Assembly: GCA_015069185.1 (NCBI GenBank)
Contig: SVJB01000002.1
Location: forward strand, 109,089-173,088
Length of the DNA: 64,000 nucleotides
DNA from: Oscillospiraceae bacterium
GTDB lineage: Bacteria; Bacillota; Clostridia; UBA1212; UBA1255
Direction of reading: 5' to 3'
The notes under the pieces are model-generated. The model was not told the DNA's origin. It did not search any database and worked only from the letters and a program-made list of their open reading frames with translations. Within the stretch, counting starts at the first letter, position 1; each line of letters begins with the position of its first letter. This document shows, piece after piece, positions 22,350 through 32,175 of this stretch. The position numbers and the translations under genes are program-made.

Positions 22350-23210
22350 ATGGATTATAGTGATATTACAAATGCACAAAGGGCAAGAGTTCTGGTAAGG
22401 GCTCTTCCTTATATAAAGCAGTATTATGATAAGGTAGTTGTTATCAAGTATGGCGGCAACGCTATGATTAACGAAGACCTGAAGCAAGCAGTTATGCGCG
22501 ATGTAGTGCTACTGTCTCTCATTGGTGTTAAGGTTGTACTTGTACACGGTGGCGGACCTGAGATAACACAGACACTTAACAGAATGCATATTGAGAGTCA
22601 TTTTCACAATGGCCTGCGCGTGACAGATGGTGAGACTGCTCAGGTAGTACAGATGGTGCTTGCAGGCAAGATCAATAAAAGTCTGGTGAACTTTATTGAG
22701 AACACCGGGGGTAAGGCAATTGGTCTTTCCGGTATGGACGGCCATATGCTGGAAGCAACGGTTAAGGATGAGGCGCTGGGCTTTGTTGGCGAAATAACAA
22801 CTGTTAATGAGCAGGTTATTGCAGATGTACTTGATAAAGGTTATATTCCTGTAGTGTCAACAGTAGGTTGTGACAGAGAGGGAAATGTGTATAACATAAA
22901 TGCTGATACTGCTGCAAGTCGCATCGCTGCCGCGCTCAAAGCAGAATGTCTTATATCAATGACAGATATTGAAGGCATTTTGCGCGACAAGGACGATCCT
23001 ACATCAATTATTAAAGTTATTGATGTATCTGAAGCTCAGAAGCTTTACGATGAAGGTATAATCTCCGGTGGCATGATTCCTAAGGTACAGTGTTGCGTAG
23101 ATGCAGTAAACAGCGGAGTAAAGAAGGTTTTTGTAATAGACGGCCGTGTACCTCATTCGATTATTATTGAAATGCTTACCGATGAAGGTATGGGAACAAT
23201 GTTTAAATAA
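22350..23210 (+). CDS. argB: Acetylglutamate kinase
   Basis: VVIKYGGNAM, VLVHGGGPEIT. Confidence 0.97.
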   Translation: MDYSDITNAQRARVLVRALPYIKQYYDKVVVIKYGGNAMINEDLKQAVMRDVVLLSLIGVKVVLVHGGGPEITQTLNRMHIESHFHNGLRVTDGETAQVVQMVLAGKINKSLVNFIENTGGKAIGLSGMDGHMLEATVKDEALGFVGEITTVNEQVIADVLDKGYIPVVSTVGCDREGNVYNINADTAASRIAAALKAECLISMTDIEGILRDKDDPTSIIKVIDVSEAQKLYDEGIISGGMIPKVQCCVDAVNSGVKKVFVIDGRVPHSIIIEMLTDEGMGTMFK

Positions 23211-23220
23211 AGGAAAGAAC

Positions 23221-24396
23221 ATGGAAAACACAATTTTTGAAAATGATAAAAAATACATTGCAAACACATACGGACGCTTCCCTGTCGCTGTAAAGAGCGG
23301 CAAAGGAAGCATCATTTATGATGTGGAAGGAAAACGCTATATAGACATGGGCAGCGGTATTGCTACAAATGCTTTCGGTCTGTGCGACGATGAATGGAAT
23401 AAAGCTATAACCGATCAACTTGGTGAGTATGCACATGTGTCAAACCTTTATTACTCTGAGCCTCAGGTAAAGCTTGCAAAACTGTTATGTGAAAAGACTG
23501 GTATGAAAAAAGTTTTCTTCGGTAATTCAGGCGCAGAAGCGAATGAAGGTGCTATCAAGGCGGCTCGTAAATACGCTTCAGACAACGGAAAACCTTCACA
23601 GAAGATAATTACACTTATTAATTCTTTTCACGGACGTACAATAACAACACTTAGTGCCACCGGACAAGATGTTTTTCACACGAACTTTGGTCCTTTTACA
23701 GAAGGTTTTGAATATGCACCGGCAAATGATATTGCAGCTATCAAGGCTATGATGTTCAAAGATGGTAAAGTGGATTGTGCGGCTGTTATGGTAGAGCTTG
23801 TGCAGGGCGAAGGTGGTGTGCTGGAGCTGAGTCAGGAATACGTTAAGGAATTATATGCACTCTGTAAGGAAAATGATATTCTTTTCATCGTAGACGAAGT
23901 GCAGACGGGAAATGGTAGGACAGGTACGCTTTACTGCTTTGAACAGTATGGTATTCTTCCTGATATTGTCACGACAGCCAAGGGCTTGGGTGGCGGTCTG
24001 CCCATTGGCGCTGTTATGCTTGGTGCAAAGGTTGAGAATACTTTGAGCGCAGGTACCCACGGATCTACTTTCGGAGGAAATCCTGTATGTGCAGCAGGTG
24101 CCTATAGCATAATTTCACGAATTGATAACAAACTTTTACTTGAAGTTCAGGCAAAAAATATGTATATTATAGAGGAGCTGGGAAAGTTGCCCGGCGTTGA
24201 GAATATTAGCGGAAAAGGCCTCATGCTGGGCATTAAAACAAAGAAGCCGGCAAAGGAGGTCATTTCAGCATGTATAGCAAGCGGTGTGCTTGTCCTTAGT
24301 GCAAAAGATAAAGTAAGGTTACTGCCGGCACTCAATATTCCAATGGATATATTGAAAGAAGCCGTGGAGATTATAGCCGCAGCAATTAATAATTAA
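23221..24396 (+). CDS. argD: Acetylornithine aminotransferase
   Basis: FFGNSGAEANEGAIKAARK, FIVDEVQTGNGRTG, TTAKGLGGGLPIGA. Confidence 0.96.
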   Translation: MENTIFENDKKYIANTYGRFPVAVKSGKGSIIYDVEGKRYIDMGSGIATNAFGLCDDEWNKAITDQLGEYAHVSNLYYSEPQVKLAKLLCEKTGMKKVFFGNSGAEANEGAIKAARKYASDNGKPSQKIITLINSFHGRTITTLSATGQDVFHTNFGPFTEGFEYAPANDIAAIKAMMFKDGKVDCAAVMVELVQGEGGVLELSQEYVKELYALCKENDILFIVDEVQTGNGRTGTLYCFEQYGILPDIVTTAKGLGGGLPIGAVMLGAKVENTLSAGTHGSTFGGNPVCAAGAYSIISRIDNKLLLEVQAKNMYIIEELGKLPGVENISGKGLMLGIKTKKPAKEVISACIASGVLVLSAKDKVRLLPALNIPMDILKEAVEIIAAAINN

Positions 24397-24417
24397 TTTT
24401 CAGCGGAGGCATAAGCA

Positions 24418-25329
24418 ATGGATCATTTATTAAAATTAGGAGACCTGACAGAAGAAGAAATCGTACAGATTCTTGATTTGGCAGATCAGCTTAAATACGA
24501 AAAGAAAAACGGAATCCCTCATAAGCATCTTGCAGATAAGACTCTTGGTATGATTTTCAGAAAGTCATCTACACGTACACGTGTATCATTTGAGGTTGGT
24601 ATGTACGACCTCGGTGGTAGCGCTTTGTTCCTGTCATCAAATGATCTGCAGATCGGCAGAGGAGAAGATACACAAGATACAATCAGAGTTTTGTCACGTT
24701 ATCTGGATGGAATTATGATCAGAACTTTTGACCAGGAAGAGGTTGAGATGATGGCAGAATATGGTAGCATCCCGATCATTAATGGTCTTACTGATTATGC
24801 ACATCCTTGTCAGGTGTTAGCAGATCTTATGACTATACGCGAGCGCAAAGGTACTCTAAAAGGACTTAAAATGGCCTTTGTGGGCGATGGAAATAATATG
24901 GCTAACTCGCTTATCGTTGGTGCTATTAAGACCGGAATGAGCTTTGCAATCGCTTGCCCTGAAGAGTATAAGCCTGATTGCGAGATTATGAACTGGGCAC
25001 AGAATAACGGAGATTTCCTCTGTACTACATCAGTTGATGAGGCAGTTAAGGATGCTGATGTTATCTATACTGACGTATGGGCATCTATGGGTCAGGAAAA
25101 TGAGAGAGCAATCCGCAAAGCAGCATTTAAATATTATTGTGTAGATGGACATGCCTGCAGTCTGGCAAAGCCTGATGTAATGGTGCTTCACTGTCTGCCG
25201 GCTCACAAGGGTGAAGAGATTACAGCAGATGTTTTCGAAGCGCATGCATCTGAGATCTTTGACGAGGCAGAGAACAGATTACATGCACAAAAGGCAGTTA
25301 TGGTTTTATTGATGAAAAAGGAGAAATAA
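24418..25329 (+). CDS. argF: Ornithine carbamoyltransferase
   Basis: KSSTRTRVSFEVGM, HPCQVLADL, HCLPAHKGEEI. Confidence 0.97.
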   Translation: MDHLLKLGDLTEEEIVQILDLADQLKYEKKNGIPHKHLADKTLGMIFRKSSTRTRVSFEVGMYDLGGSALFLSSNDLQIGRGEDTQDTIRVLSRYLDGIMIRTFDQEEVEMMAEYGSIPIINGLTDYAHPCQVLADLMTIRERKGTLKGLKMAFVGDGNNMANSLIVGAIKTGMSFAIACPEEYKPDCEIMNWAQNNGDFLCTTSVDEAVKDADVIYTDVWASMGQENERAIRKAAFKYYCVDGHACSLAKPDVMVLHCLPAHKGEEITADVFEAHASEIFDEAENRLHAQKAVMVLLMKKEK

Positions 25330-25332
25330 TAT

Positions 25333-26409
25333 ATGCGCAAGGCTTATTTAATACTGGAAAACGGAAGTGTATTTGAAGGACAGATGTTTGGCTTCGAGAA
25401 AGAAACCGTGGCAGAGCTTGTTTTTTCCACTTCTATGGTAGGCTACATGGAAGCTCTCACCGATCCGGCTTACGAAGGTCAGATGTTACTGCAGACTTTC
25501 CCTATGATAGGCAATTACGGTGTTATGGAAGATGATACTGTATCTGATAGTGTTCATGTTAGTGGCTACATTGTAAAAGAGCTTTGTGATACCCCTTCAA
25601 ACTTCCGGAGCATGGGTGCTTTGGAAGTCTTTTTATGTAAAGCGGGTGTTACAGGTATCTGCGATATTGATACTCGTGAGGTGACGAGAATTCTTCGTGA
25701 AAATGGTACGATGAACGCATGCATATCCTTTTCACCTGTTCTTAGTCCTGAAAATGAATTACTCATTAAAACCTATAAAGTGACAAATGCAGTTGCTAAG
25801 ACTACAGTTAAGGAAAGATACGAAATACCTGCATGTGAGAGTGCGCCTCGTAAATTCAAGGCTGCGTTAATTGACTACGGCAAGCATAAGGAAGTAGCAA
25901 AGGCTTTTGCGCAAAGAGGCGCAGATGTGACAGTGCTTCCGTCTGATACTGATGCTTGTGAGATTTTATTTGGCGGCTATGATGCTGTTGTTCTGTCAGG
26001 CGGTCCCGGAGACCCCAGAGACTGTGTAGCTCAGATAGAGGTTGTTAAGAAGATTTATGGTTCCAAGCCCGTGTTTGCAGTAGGCCTAGGTCACCAGATT
26101 CTGGCATTGGCTAACGGTTTTGAGGTAAAAAAGCTTCTTTATGGACACAGAGGTGCCAGCCAGCCGGCAACACAGGATAGAACATATATAACAAGCCAGA
26201 ATCACTCCTACTATGTTGTTTCTGAATCAATCCACGAAGAAGTAGCACATCAAACATATTTCAACGCAAACGATAAAACGTGTGAGGGTATTGCCTATGA
26301 TAATGGCGATTATTCTATTCAGTTTGTGCCGGACGAATCTAACGGACCGCACGATATGAGCTTCGTTTACGATGAGTTTATTAATAGTATTTTTGCAGAA
26401 CGCGAATAA
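25333..26409 (+). CDS. carA: Carbamoyl-phosphate synthase small subunit with degenerate glutaminase active site
   Basis: Full-length CarA architecture (GYMEALTDPAYEGQ, GNYGV, GPGDP, GHQ), but VGLGHQ replaces ICLGHQ and FVPDESNGPHD replaces FHPEASPGPHD. Confidence 0.93.
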   Translation: MRKAYLILENGSVFEGQMFGFEKETVAELVFSTSMVGYMEALTDPAYEGQMLLQTFPMIGNYGVMEDDTVSDSVHVSGYIVKELCDTPSNFRSMGALEVFLCKAGVTGICDIDTREVTRILRENGTMNACISFSPVLSPENELLIKTYKVTNAVAKTTVKERYEIPACESAPRKFKAALIDYGKHKEVAKAFAQRGADVTVLPSDTDACEILFGGYDAVVLSGGPGDPRDCVAQIEVVKKIYGSKPVFAVGLGHQILALANGFEVKKLLYGHRGASQPATQDRTYITSQNHSYYVVSESIHEEVAHQTYFNANDKTCEGIAYDNGDYSIQFVPDESNGPHDMSFVYDEFINSIFAERE

Positions 26410-26424
26410 GAAAGGTCGGTATAT

Positions 26425-29400
26425 ATGCCAAGAAATCAATCGATAAAGAAAGTTTTAGTTATAGGTTCAGGCCCGATTGTTATCGGACAGGCTGCTGAGT
26501 TTGACTACGCAGGTACCCAGGCGTGCCGCGTGCTCAAAAGTGAGGGTATCAATACAATTCTTGTAAACTCAAATCCTGCTACGATTATGACCGACAATCT
26601 TATGGCAGATGAGATATACCTGGAACCTCTTAATGTAGATACAATAAAAAGAATTATTCAAAAAGAACACCCTGACTGCTTACTGGCAGGCTTTGGTGGA
26701 CAGACAGGTCTGACAATTGCGATGAAGCTTGCTAAGGAAGGCTTCCTTGAGCAGGAGAAAGTAAGGCTTATCGGTACAAATGCTGAGGCCATTGACAGGG
26801 CGGAAGATAGGCAGCTTTTCACAGATACAATGAATGAAATTAATCAGCCTGTTATTCCTTCTGATACCACAAATACGGTAGATGGTGCGCTAGCGATTGC
26901 AGAGAAAATCGGATATCCGGTTATTATTCGTCCTGCTTTTACTTTAGGTGGCGGTGGAGGCGGTGTTGCATATAACGCTGAGGAATTACTGACTGTTGCT
27001 AAAACAGGACTGGACTTTTCACCGATAACACAGATTCTGGTTGAGAAATACATCTTTGGCTGGAAAGAAGTGGAATTTGAGGTTATGCGTGACTCTAAGG
27101 GTAATGCGATTACTGTTTGCTCTATGGAGAATGTTGACCCTGTTGGTATTCATACAGGAGACAGTGTTGTTGTTGCTCCGGCTCTTACTTTGTCGCCGAA
27201 GGAATACAATATGCTCAAGACGGCTGCTTTGAATATTATTGAGGCTCTGAAGATCGAGGGTGGTTGCAACTGCCAATTCGCGTTGGATCCTAAAAGTATG
27301 CAGTATGCAGTTATCGAGGTTAACCCACGTGTGTCACGTTCATCAGCTCTGGCAAGCAAGGCAACAGGTTATCCGATTGCGAAGGTTGCCACTAAGATTG
27401 CGCTGGGATATACGCTGGATGAGATTATTAATGATGTTACGGGTAAGACATATGCATGCTTCGAACCTGCTATCGACTACCTTGTAGTTAAGATGCCAAA
27501 GTGGCCTTTTGATAAGTTTGTTAATGCTTCACGTGTGCTCGGTACTCAGATGAAAGCAACAGGTGAAGTTATGGCCATTGGCGATAACTTTGAGTCTGCT
27601 TTGCTTAAAGCTATCAGAGGAGTGGAGCTTTCCGTTGATACGCTTGCGCTACCTGCTGTTACTAAGTTGTCTTATGAAGAGACTCTGGAGGCGCTGAAGA
27701 AACCCACAGATTTGCGAATTTTCCAAATTTATCATGCATTGAGGCTTGGCATCAGTGGCCAGGAGATACATAATATCACAAAGGTTGATATGTTCTTTAT
27801 TAATAAGATTAAAAATCTTTGTGAAATGGAAAGACAAATGGCTGCTGGGCTTGACTATAGCCTTTACTGCAAGGCTAAGAAAAATGGTTATACAGATAGA
27901 GCGATTGAAGCTATATCAGGTGTGAGTGTTGATTCTATTACAGATTCAGTTGCCTGTCCCAGATTGTATCCATCATACAAGATGGTAGATACGTGTGCCT
28001 GCGAGTTTGCAGCGATGACTCCTTACTTCTATTCTACATTTTACGGTCATTCTGAAGCTGGAGTTGCTGAGGGAGGCAAAGAGAGAATCGTTGTTCTTGG
28101 ATCGGGACCTATCAGAATAGGACAAGGAATTGAGTTCGACTACTCATCTGTTCATTGTGCTAGTATGCTTAAGGAACTTGGATACGAAGTAATTATTATT
28201 AACAACAACCCTGAAACTGTTTCTACAGACTTTGATATATCAGACAGACTTTACTTTGAGCCTCTGACACCAGAAGATGTTATGGGTATATTACGTGTTG
28301 AGAAGCCTGTGGGTGTTGTTGTTGCCTTTGGTGGACAGACTGCGATTAAACTTGTTAAATTCTTAGATAGTAATGGAATTACAATTCTTGGTACTTCTGC
28401 AAAGGGTATTGATACTGCAGAGGATAGAGAGTTATTTGATGCTCTTTTAGAGGAACATAATATTAAGAGACCTGTTGGTATTAGCGTTATGACTAAGCAA
28501 GAGGCTTTTGATGCTGCTTCAACAATTGGATATCCTGTGCTCCTGCGTCCTTCGTACGTTATTGGTGGCCAGAATATGACAATTGCATACAATGAGGATG
28601 ATGTATCCCTTTACATGGATTTGATTCTTGCTCAGAAAATTGAGAATCCTGTTCTTGTTGATAAATATATGAGTGGTACAGAGGTTGAGGTTGACGTTAT
28701 TTCAGATGGAATAGATGTATTTATTCCTGGTGTTATGGAACATATTGAGCGTACAGGTGTACACAGCGGAGACTCGATTGCTATGTATCCCCCGCAAAAT
28801 ATCAGCGATATTATGCTGAAGAAAATTGAAAATTCTTCAATTGTTATTTCTAAATCTCTGGGAACAAAAGGACTTCTTAATATTCAGTATCTGATTTGTG
28901 ATAACGAGCTCTATGTTATAGAGGTTAACCCAAGAGCTTCTCGTACAATCCCGTATATCAGTAAGGTTACGGGTGTACCTATGGTTGATGTTGCTACCAA
29001 GGTTATGCTTGGCCAGACTTTGGAGAGTCTGGGATACGGCAGTGGTATCCACAAGACTCCGCCTTACGTTGCAGTTAAGGTTCCGGTATTTTCCTTTGAG
29101 AAACTTTCTGATGTCAACTCTGTTCTGGGCCCTGAAATGAAGTCTACAGGAGAGGTGCTTGGTATCGGTAAGACTCTGGACGAAGCCCTTTTCAAAGGAC
29201 TTGTATCTGCTTCATTTAAGCTGAATATTAAAAGAGGCTCCGGTGTGTTTATCACAGTTTGTGATAAGGATAAGTTTGAGATTGTTAAGCTGGCTAAGAA
29301 ATTTGATGATCTTGGTCTTAAGATTTTTGCAACAAAAGGCACAGCCGAGACTATTTCAGAGCTGGGCATTGATGTTGAGGTTGTTAATAAGCTGTACGAG

Positions 29401-30510
29401 GATGACAGCATGATTGAAATGTTAGAGAGTGGTAAGGTTGAGTTCCTGGTATATACAGGTAAGAGCGATAAGGATTCTATTGCTGATTACATCAGAATGT
29501 ACAGAAGAGCTCTTCAACTTGGTGTTACATGTATTACATCGCTTGACACGGCTAATGCACTGGCAAATATTATTGCATCTAAATATAGTCTTTTTAATAC
29601 AGAGCTTATTGACATTAACAACATGCGTTCAGAACGTTTGGCTCTTGATTTTGTAAAGATGCAAGGCTCTGGCGACGATTATATTTTCTTTAATAACTTT
29701 GATGGACATATTACTTGTCCTGAGTCATTGTCTATTACAATGTGTGACCGGCACTACGGTATCGGCGGTGATGGTATTGTACTCATAGAAAAGTCAGATG
29801 TTGCCGATTGCATGATGAGGGTTTTCAATAAAGACGGTAGTGAAGGAAGTATTGCAGGTAACAGTATTCGTTGTGTAGGTAAGTACTTATATGATTACGG
29901 CTGTGTTTCTTCTGATAGAGATGAGGTTACTATTGAGACCAAAAGTGGTGTTAAGAAGTTAAAGCTCTACATTTATAGCGGCAAAGTTGCTTCTGTAAGC
30001 GTTGATCTTGGTAAGCCAGTGTTTGTTTCGGATAAGATTCCTGTTCGTCTGCGCGATTCTCGTAGCGGTGGATATTACTATATGCAGCGAGTTATGAATT
30101 ATGCGCAGAAAATTAACGATACACCTTATGTTATTAACTGCGTATCATTGGGTAATCCGCATTGCGTTATTTTCAAAGAGCGCGTTGACGCTGTTGACAT
30201 TGAGAAGGAAGGTCCGGCTATTGAATTATCTCCGATTTTCCCTGAGAAGGTCAATGTTGAGTTCGTTCGAGTTGTAAATAGTCGTACTCTCAAAATGCGT
30301 GTTTGGGAGCGTGGTAATGGTGAGACACTTGCCTGCGGTACAGGCGCGTGTGCAGCCGCAATTGCAGCTGTTGAGAATGGCTTCTGTGAGAAGAATGTGG
30401 ACATTACAGTTAAGCTTCCGGGTGGAGATCTTATTGTTAATTATTCAGATGATGGTGTTGTTCTGACAGGTAACGCTCAACTGGTTTATGAAGGCAAAGT
30501 TAGTATTTAA
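26425..30510 (+). CDS. carB: Fusion: carbamoyl-phosphate synthase large subunit (about 26425-29635) - diaminopimelate epimerase-like domain (about 29638-30507)
   Basis: 1361 aa continuous ORF: KVLVIGSGPIVIGQAAEFDYAGTQA plus second CarB half; then FVKMQGSGDDYIFFN, FNKDGSEGSIAGNSIRC, WERGNGETLACGTGACAAA (DapF). Confidence 0.94.
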   Translation: MPRNQSIKKVLVIGSGPIVIGQAAEFDYAGTQACRVLKSEGINTILVNSNPATIMTDNLMADEIYLEPLNVDTIKRIIQKEHPDCLLAGFGGQTGLTIAMKLAKEGFLEQEKVRLIGTNAEAIDRAEDRQLFTDTMNEINQPVIPSDTTNTVDGALAIAEKIGYPVIIRPAFTLGGGGGGVAYNAEELLTVAKTGLDFSPITQILVEKYIFGWKEVEFEVMRDSKGNAITVCSMENVDPVGIHTGDSVVVAPALTLSPKEYNMLKTAALNIIEALKIEGGCNCQFALDPKSMQYAVIEVNPRVSRSSALASKATGYPIAKVATKIALGYTLDEIINDVTGKTYACFEPAIDYLVVKMPKWPFDKFVNASRVLGTQMKATGEVMAIGDNFESALLKAIRGVELSVDTLALPAVTKLSYEETLEALKKPTDLRIFQIYHALRLGISGQEIHNITKVDMFFINKIKNLCEMERQMAAGLDYSLYCKAKKNGYTDRAIEAISGVSVDSITDSVACPRLYPSYKMVDTCACEFAAMTPYFYSTFYGHSEAGVAEGGKERIVVLGSGPIRIGQGIEFDYSSVHCASMLKELGYEVIIINNNPETVSTDFDISDRLYFEPLTPEDVMGILRVEKPVGVVVAFGGQTAIKLVKFLDSNGITILGTSAKGIDTAEDRELFDALLEEHNIKRPVGISVMTKQEAFDAASTIGYPVLLRPSYVIGGQNMTIAYNEDDVSLYMDLILAQKIENPVLVDKYMSGTEVEVDVISDGIDVFIPGVMEHIERTGVHSGDSIAMYPPQNISDIMLKKIENSSIVISKSLGTKGLLNIQYLICDNELYVIEVNPRASRTIPYISKVTGVPMVDVATKVMLGQTLESLGYGSGIHKTPPYVAVKVPVFSFEKLSDVNSVLGPEMKSTGEVLGIGKTLDEALFKGLVSASFKLNIKRGSGVFITVCDKDKFEIVKLAKKFDDLGLKIFATKGTAETISELGIDVEVVNKLYEDDSMIEMLESGKVEFLVYTGKSDKDSIADYIRMYRRALQLGVTCITSLDTANALANIIASKYSLFNTELIDINNMRSERLALDFVKMQGSGDDYIFFNNFDGHITCPESLSITMCDRHYGIGGDGIVLIEKSDVADCMMRVFNKDGSEGSIAGNSIRCVGKYLYDYGCVSSDRDEVTIETKSGVKKLKLYIYSGKVASVSVDLGKPVFVSDKIPVRLRDSRSGGYYYMQRVMNYAQKINDTPYVINCVSLGNPHCVIFKERVDAVDIEKEGPAIELSPIFPEKVNVEFVRVVNSRTLKMRVWERGNGETLACGTGACAAAIAAVENGFCEKNVDITVKLPGGDLIVNYSDDGVVLTGNAQLVYEGKVSI

Positions 30511-30678
30511 AAGAAGGAGTAACAATTGGGCTCAGTCGTGATTATATTGCAACGATTACTTCGGAAAATCCCATTGTTTACACTAAATTTTATATGAAAC
30601 CAGGCTTTTTGATAAATTTCTTTGTTATATAACCTACTACAAAAGAGGACCTTGGCTTATAAAATTTGTTTAAAAATG

Positions 30679-30705
30679 AAGCAGCTCGCTGAGCTGCTTT
30701 TTTAT
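30679..30705 (+). terminator. Rho-independent terminator of the arg operon
   Basis: AAGCAGCTC-gct-GAGCTGCTT followed by TTTT. Confidence 0.9.
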
Positions 30706-30730
30706 TATATGGGGGTCTATGTAAGTTTAT

Positions 30731-30890
30731 TTTTTTCAATACGCCCTGGCAGTATTGAAAAGTATAACGGGAGCATCTTTCAGATTTTTTCAACAGAGCA
30801 ACGGTATATTGAAAAATAACAAGGGGAGGGCAGCAGGTTATGCTGTTCATTACAGAATTTTTTCAATGAACTATACCATTGTTGAAAAAA
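30731..30890. repeat. Three successive inverted-repeat units TTTTTTCAA-N-TTGAAAAAA in an intergenic gap
   Basis: TTTTCAATAC(30733-30742)/GTATTGAAAA(30752-30761); TTTTTCAA(30786-30793)/TTGAAAAA(30809-30816); TTTTTTCAA(30858-30866)/TTGAAAAAA(30882-30890). Confidence 0.6.
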
Positions 30891-31019
30891 GACATAGAAC
30901 TAAATTACTTTGGCAAACAAATGTAGCTGTAAAAGGCTATAACTGGAATAAAAAGAACATGTAATACAATATTATTTACAAAAAATGGAAAAATATAGGT
31001 AAAAAATCAGAAAAAAGCA

Positions 31020-32105
31020 TTATCTATTTTTTTCAGAAGATTTTAAACGATGGCCTTTAGGAACCAATTTTTTTGCATAAATAGTGATCATAGATAACAA
31101 ATCAGCAGGAAATTGCCAATTATGATATGAGTTATCAAGCATTATGAGGCCGGACGGAATATCGTCTTTGCTCTTTTTTCTTAATAAACTTTTTCCACAG
31201 CCAAGAGATTTAAGTACATCAAAAACAGGTTTCATATGAATTCCGCTGGATTCACCGGAAAAAAAAGCAACAAAATTATGACCCGGCACGATGCCATGCT
31301 GTATATAAGACTTAATTTTTGCACAACAATCGGAAAAATAGGTAGGATCGCGCATCATACCGAAGTACTCAAAATAATAGGTTTTGCCGTTGATCTTGCA
31401 TGAAAAATCAGGATAATAGCATTTTCCTGATTTATTATCACGATAGAGAACTTCATATTTGGGCAATAAACCGCAGCTGCGAAATGCATTATGAAGAAGC
31501 AACTCACCTCGTGACATAAATGATAGATTATTTTCGTCAATACAATTATACTTTGCAGGGTCTCGTATGACTCTATTAGAAAAATGCCACTGCCTATGCT
31601 CTGCAACTTCGTCAATATTAATATTTATGCGGCAGGCTTCTTCTTCAAAATCTGGAATGTCATCAGGATGATGATAAAAAGAACCAAGAAGCATCTTCTT
31701 TGCAGCATCAATAATGCTATTTACAATATTGAGTTGTAGTGACAAATACTCACATAGTGACGCATCATGCAAAATCTCTTCGTACTCACCTTTTTTTATA
31801 AATCGAGTTCGATGATAGACTTTGATGTTTCCCTCTTGATCTACGGTTGTCTCGGAATATCTTAAATGATGACAATTATATTCATAAACATGGGGCTCAG
31901 AATCTTTTTTTCTTTTGTATTTTACCTTCTTCTTAAAGAAACGGATTTCGCCCGGGTTTACTATTCGTGACAAGGCAGCCTTAATTTTCTGTTGATATTG
32001 TAATGCAAGCGAAAGCTGTACGTGCATTTCCGCGTAGAAATCAAACTCTTTATTCAGAACATCAGGTATATCGCAAAAAATCGGCATGACGTAATTGTAA
32101 CGCAA
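31020..32105 (-). CDS. Hypothetical protein with PD-(D/E)XK nuclease-like C-terminal domain
   Basis: SRGELLLHNAFRSCGLLPKYEVLYR..YYPDFSCKINGKTYYFEYFGMMRDPTY..CCAKIKSYIQHGI. Confidence 0.65.
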   Translation of the reverse strand: MRYNYVMPIFCDIPDVLNKEFDFYAEMHVQLSLALQYQQKIKAALSRIVNPGEIRFFKKKVKYKRKKDSEPHVYEYNCHHLRYSETTVDQEGNIKVYHRTRFIKKGEYEEILHDASLCEYLSLQLNIVNSIIDAAKKMLLGSFYHHPDDIPDFEEEACRININIDEVAEHRQWHFSNRVIRDPAKYNCIDENNLSFMSRGELLLHNAFRSCGLLPKYEVLYRDNKSGKCYYPDFSCKINGKTYYFEYFGMMRDPTYFSDCCAKIKSYIQHGIVPGHNFVAFFSGESSGIHMKPVFDVLKSLGCGKSLLRKKSKDDIPSGLIMLDNSYHNWQFPADLLSMITIYAKKLVPKGHRLKSSEKNR

Positions 32106-32175
32106 TGCCGATCAAAAGTGAATTATTTCCCAAAATCGTTCCACAATATTTCCCGCTGCCAAATGCAGGTAACAA

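Noticed and set aside
26844-27053. Numerous 60-120 aa antisense ORFs inside conserved genes
   Set aside because: They overlap strongly conserved coding sequence, lack SD sites and have no recognizable products.
30505-30640. Short TTG-start ORF behind an SD-like aaggag just after the carB-dapF gene
   Set aside because: Only 23-35 codons in either plausible frame, no recognizable family, AT-rich; cannot be supported.
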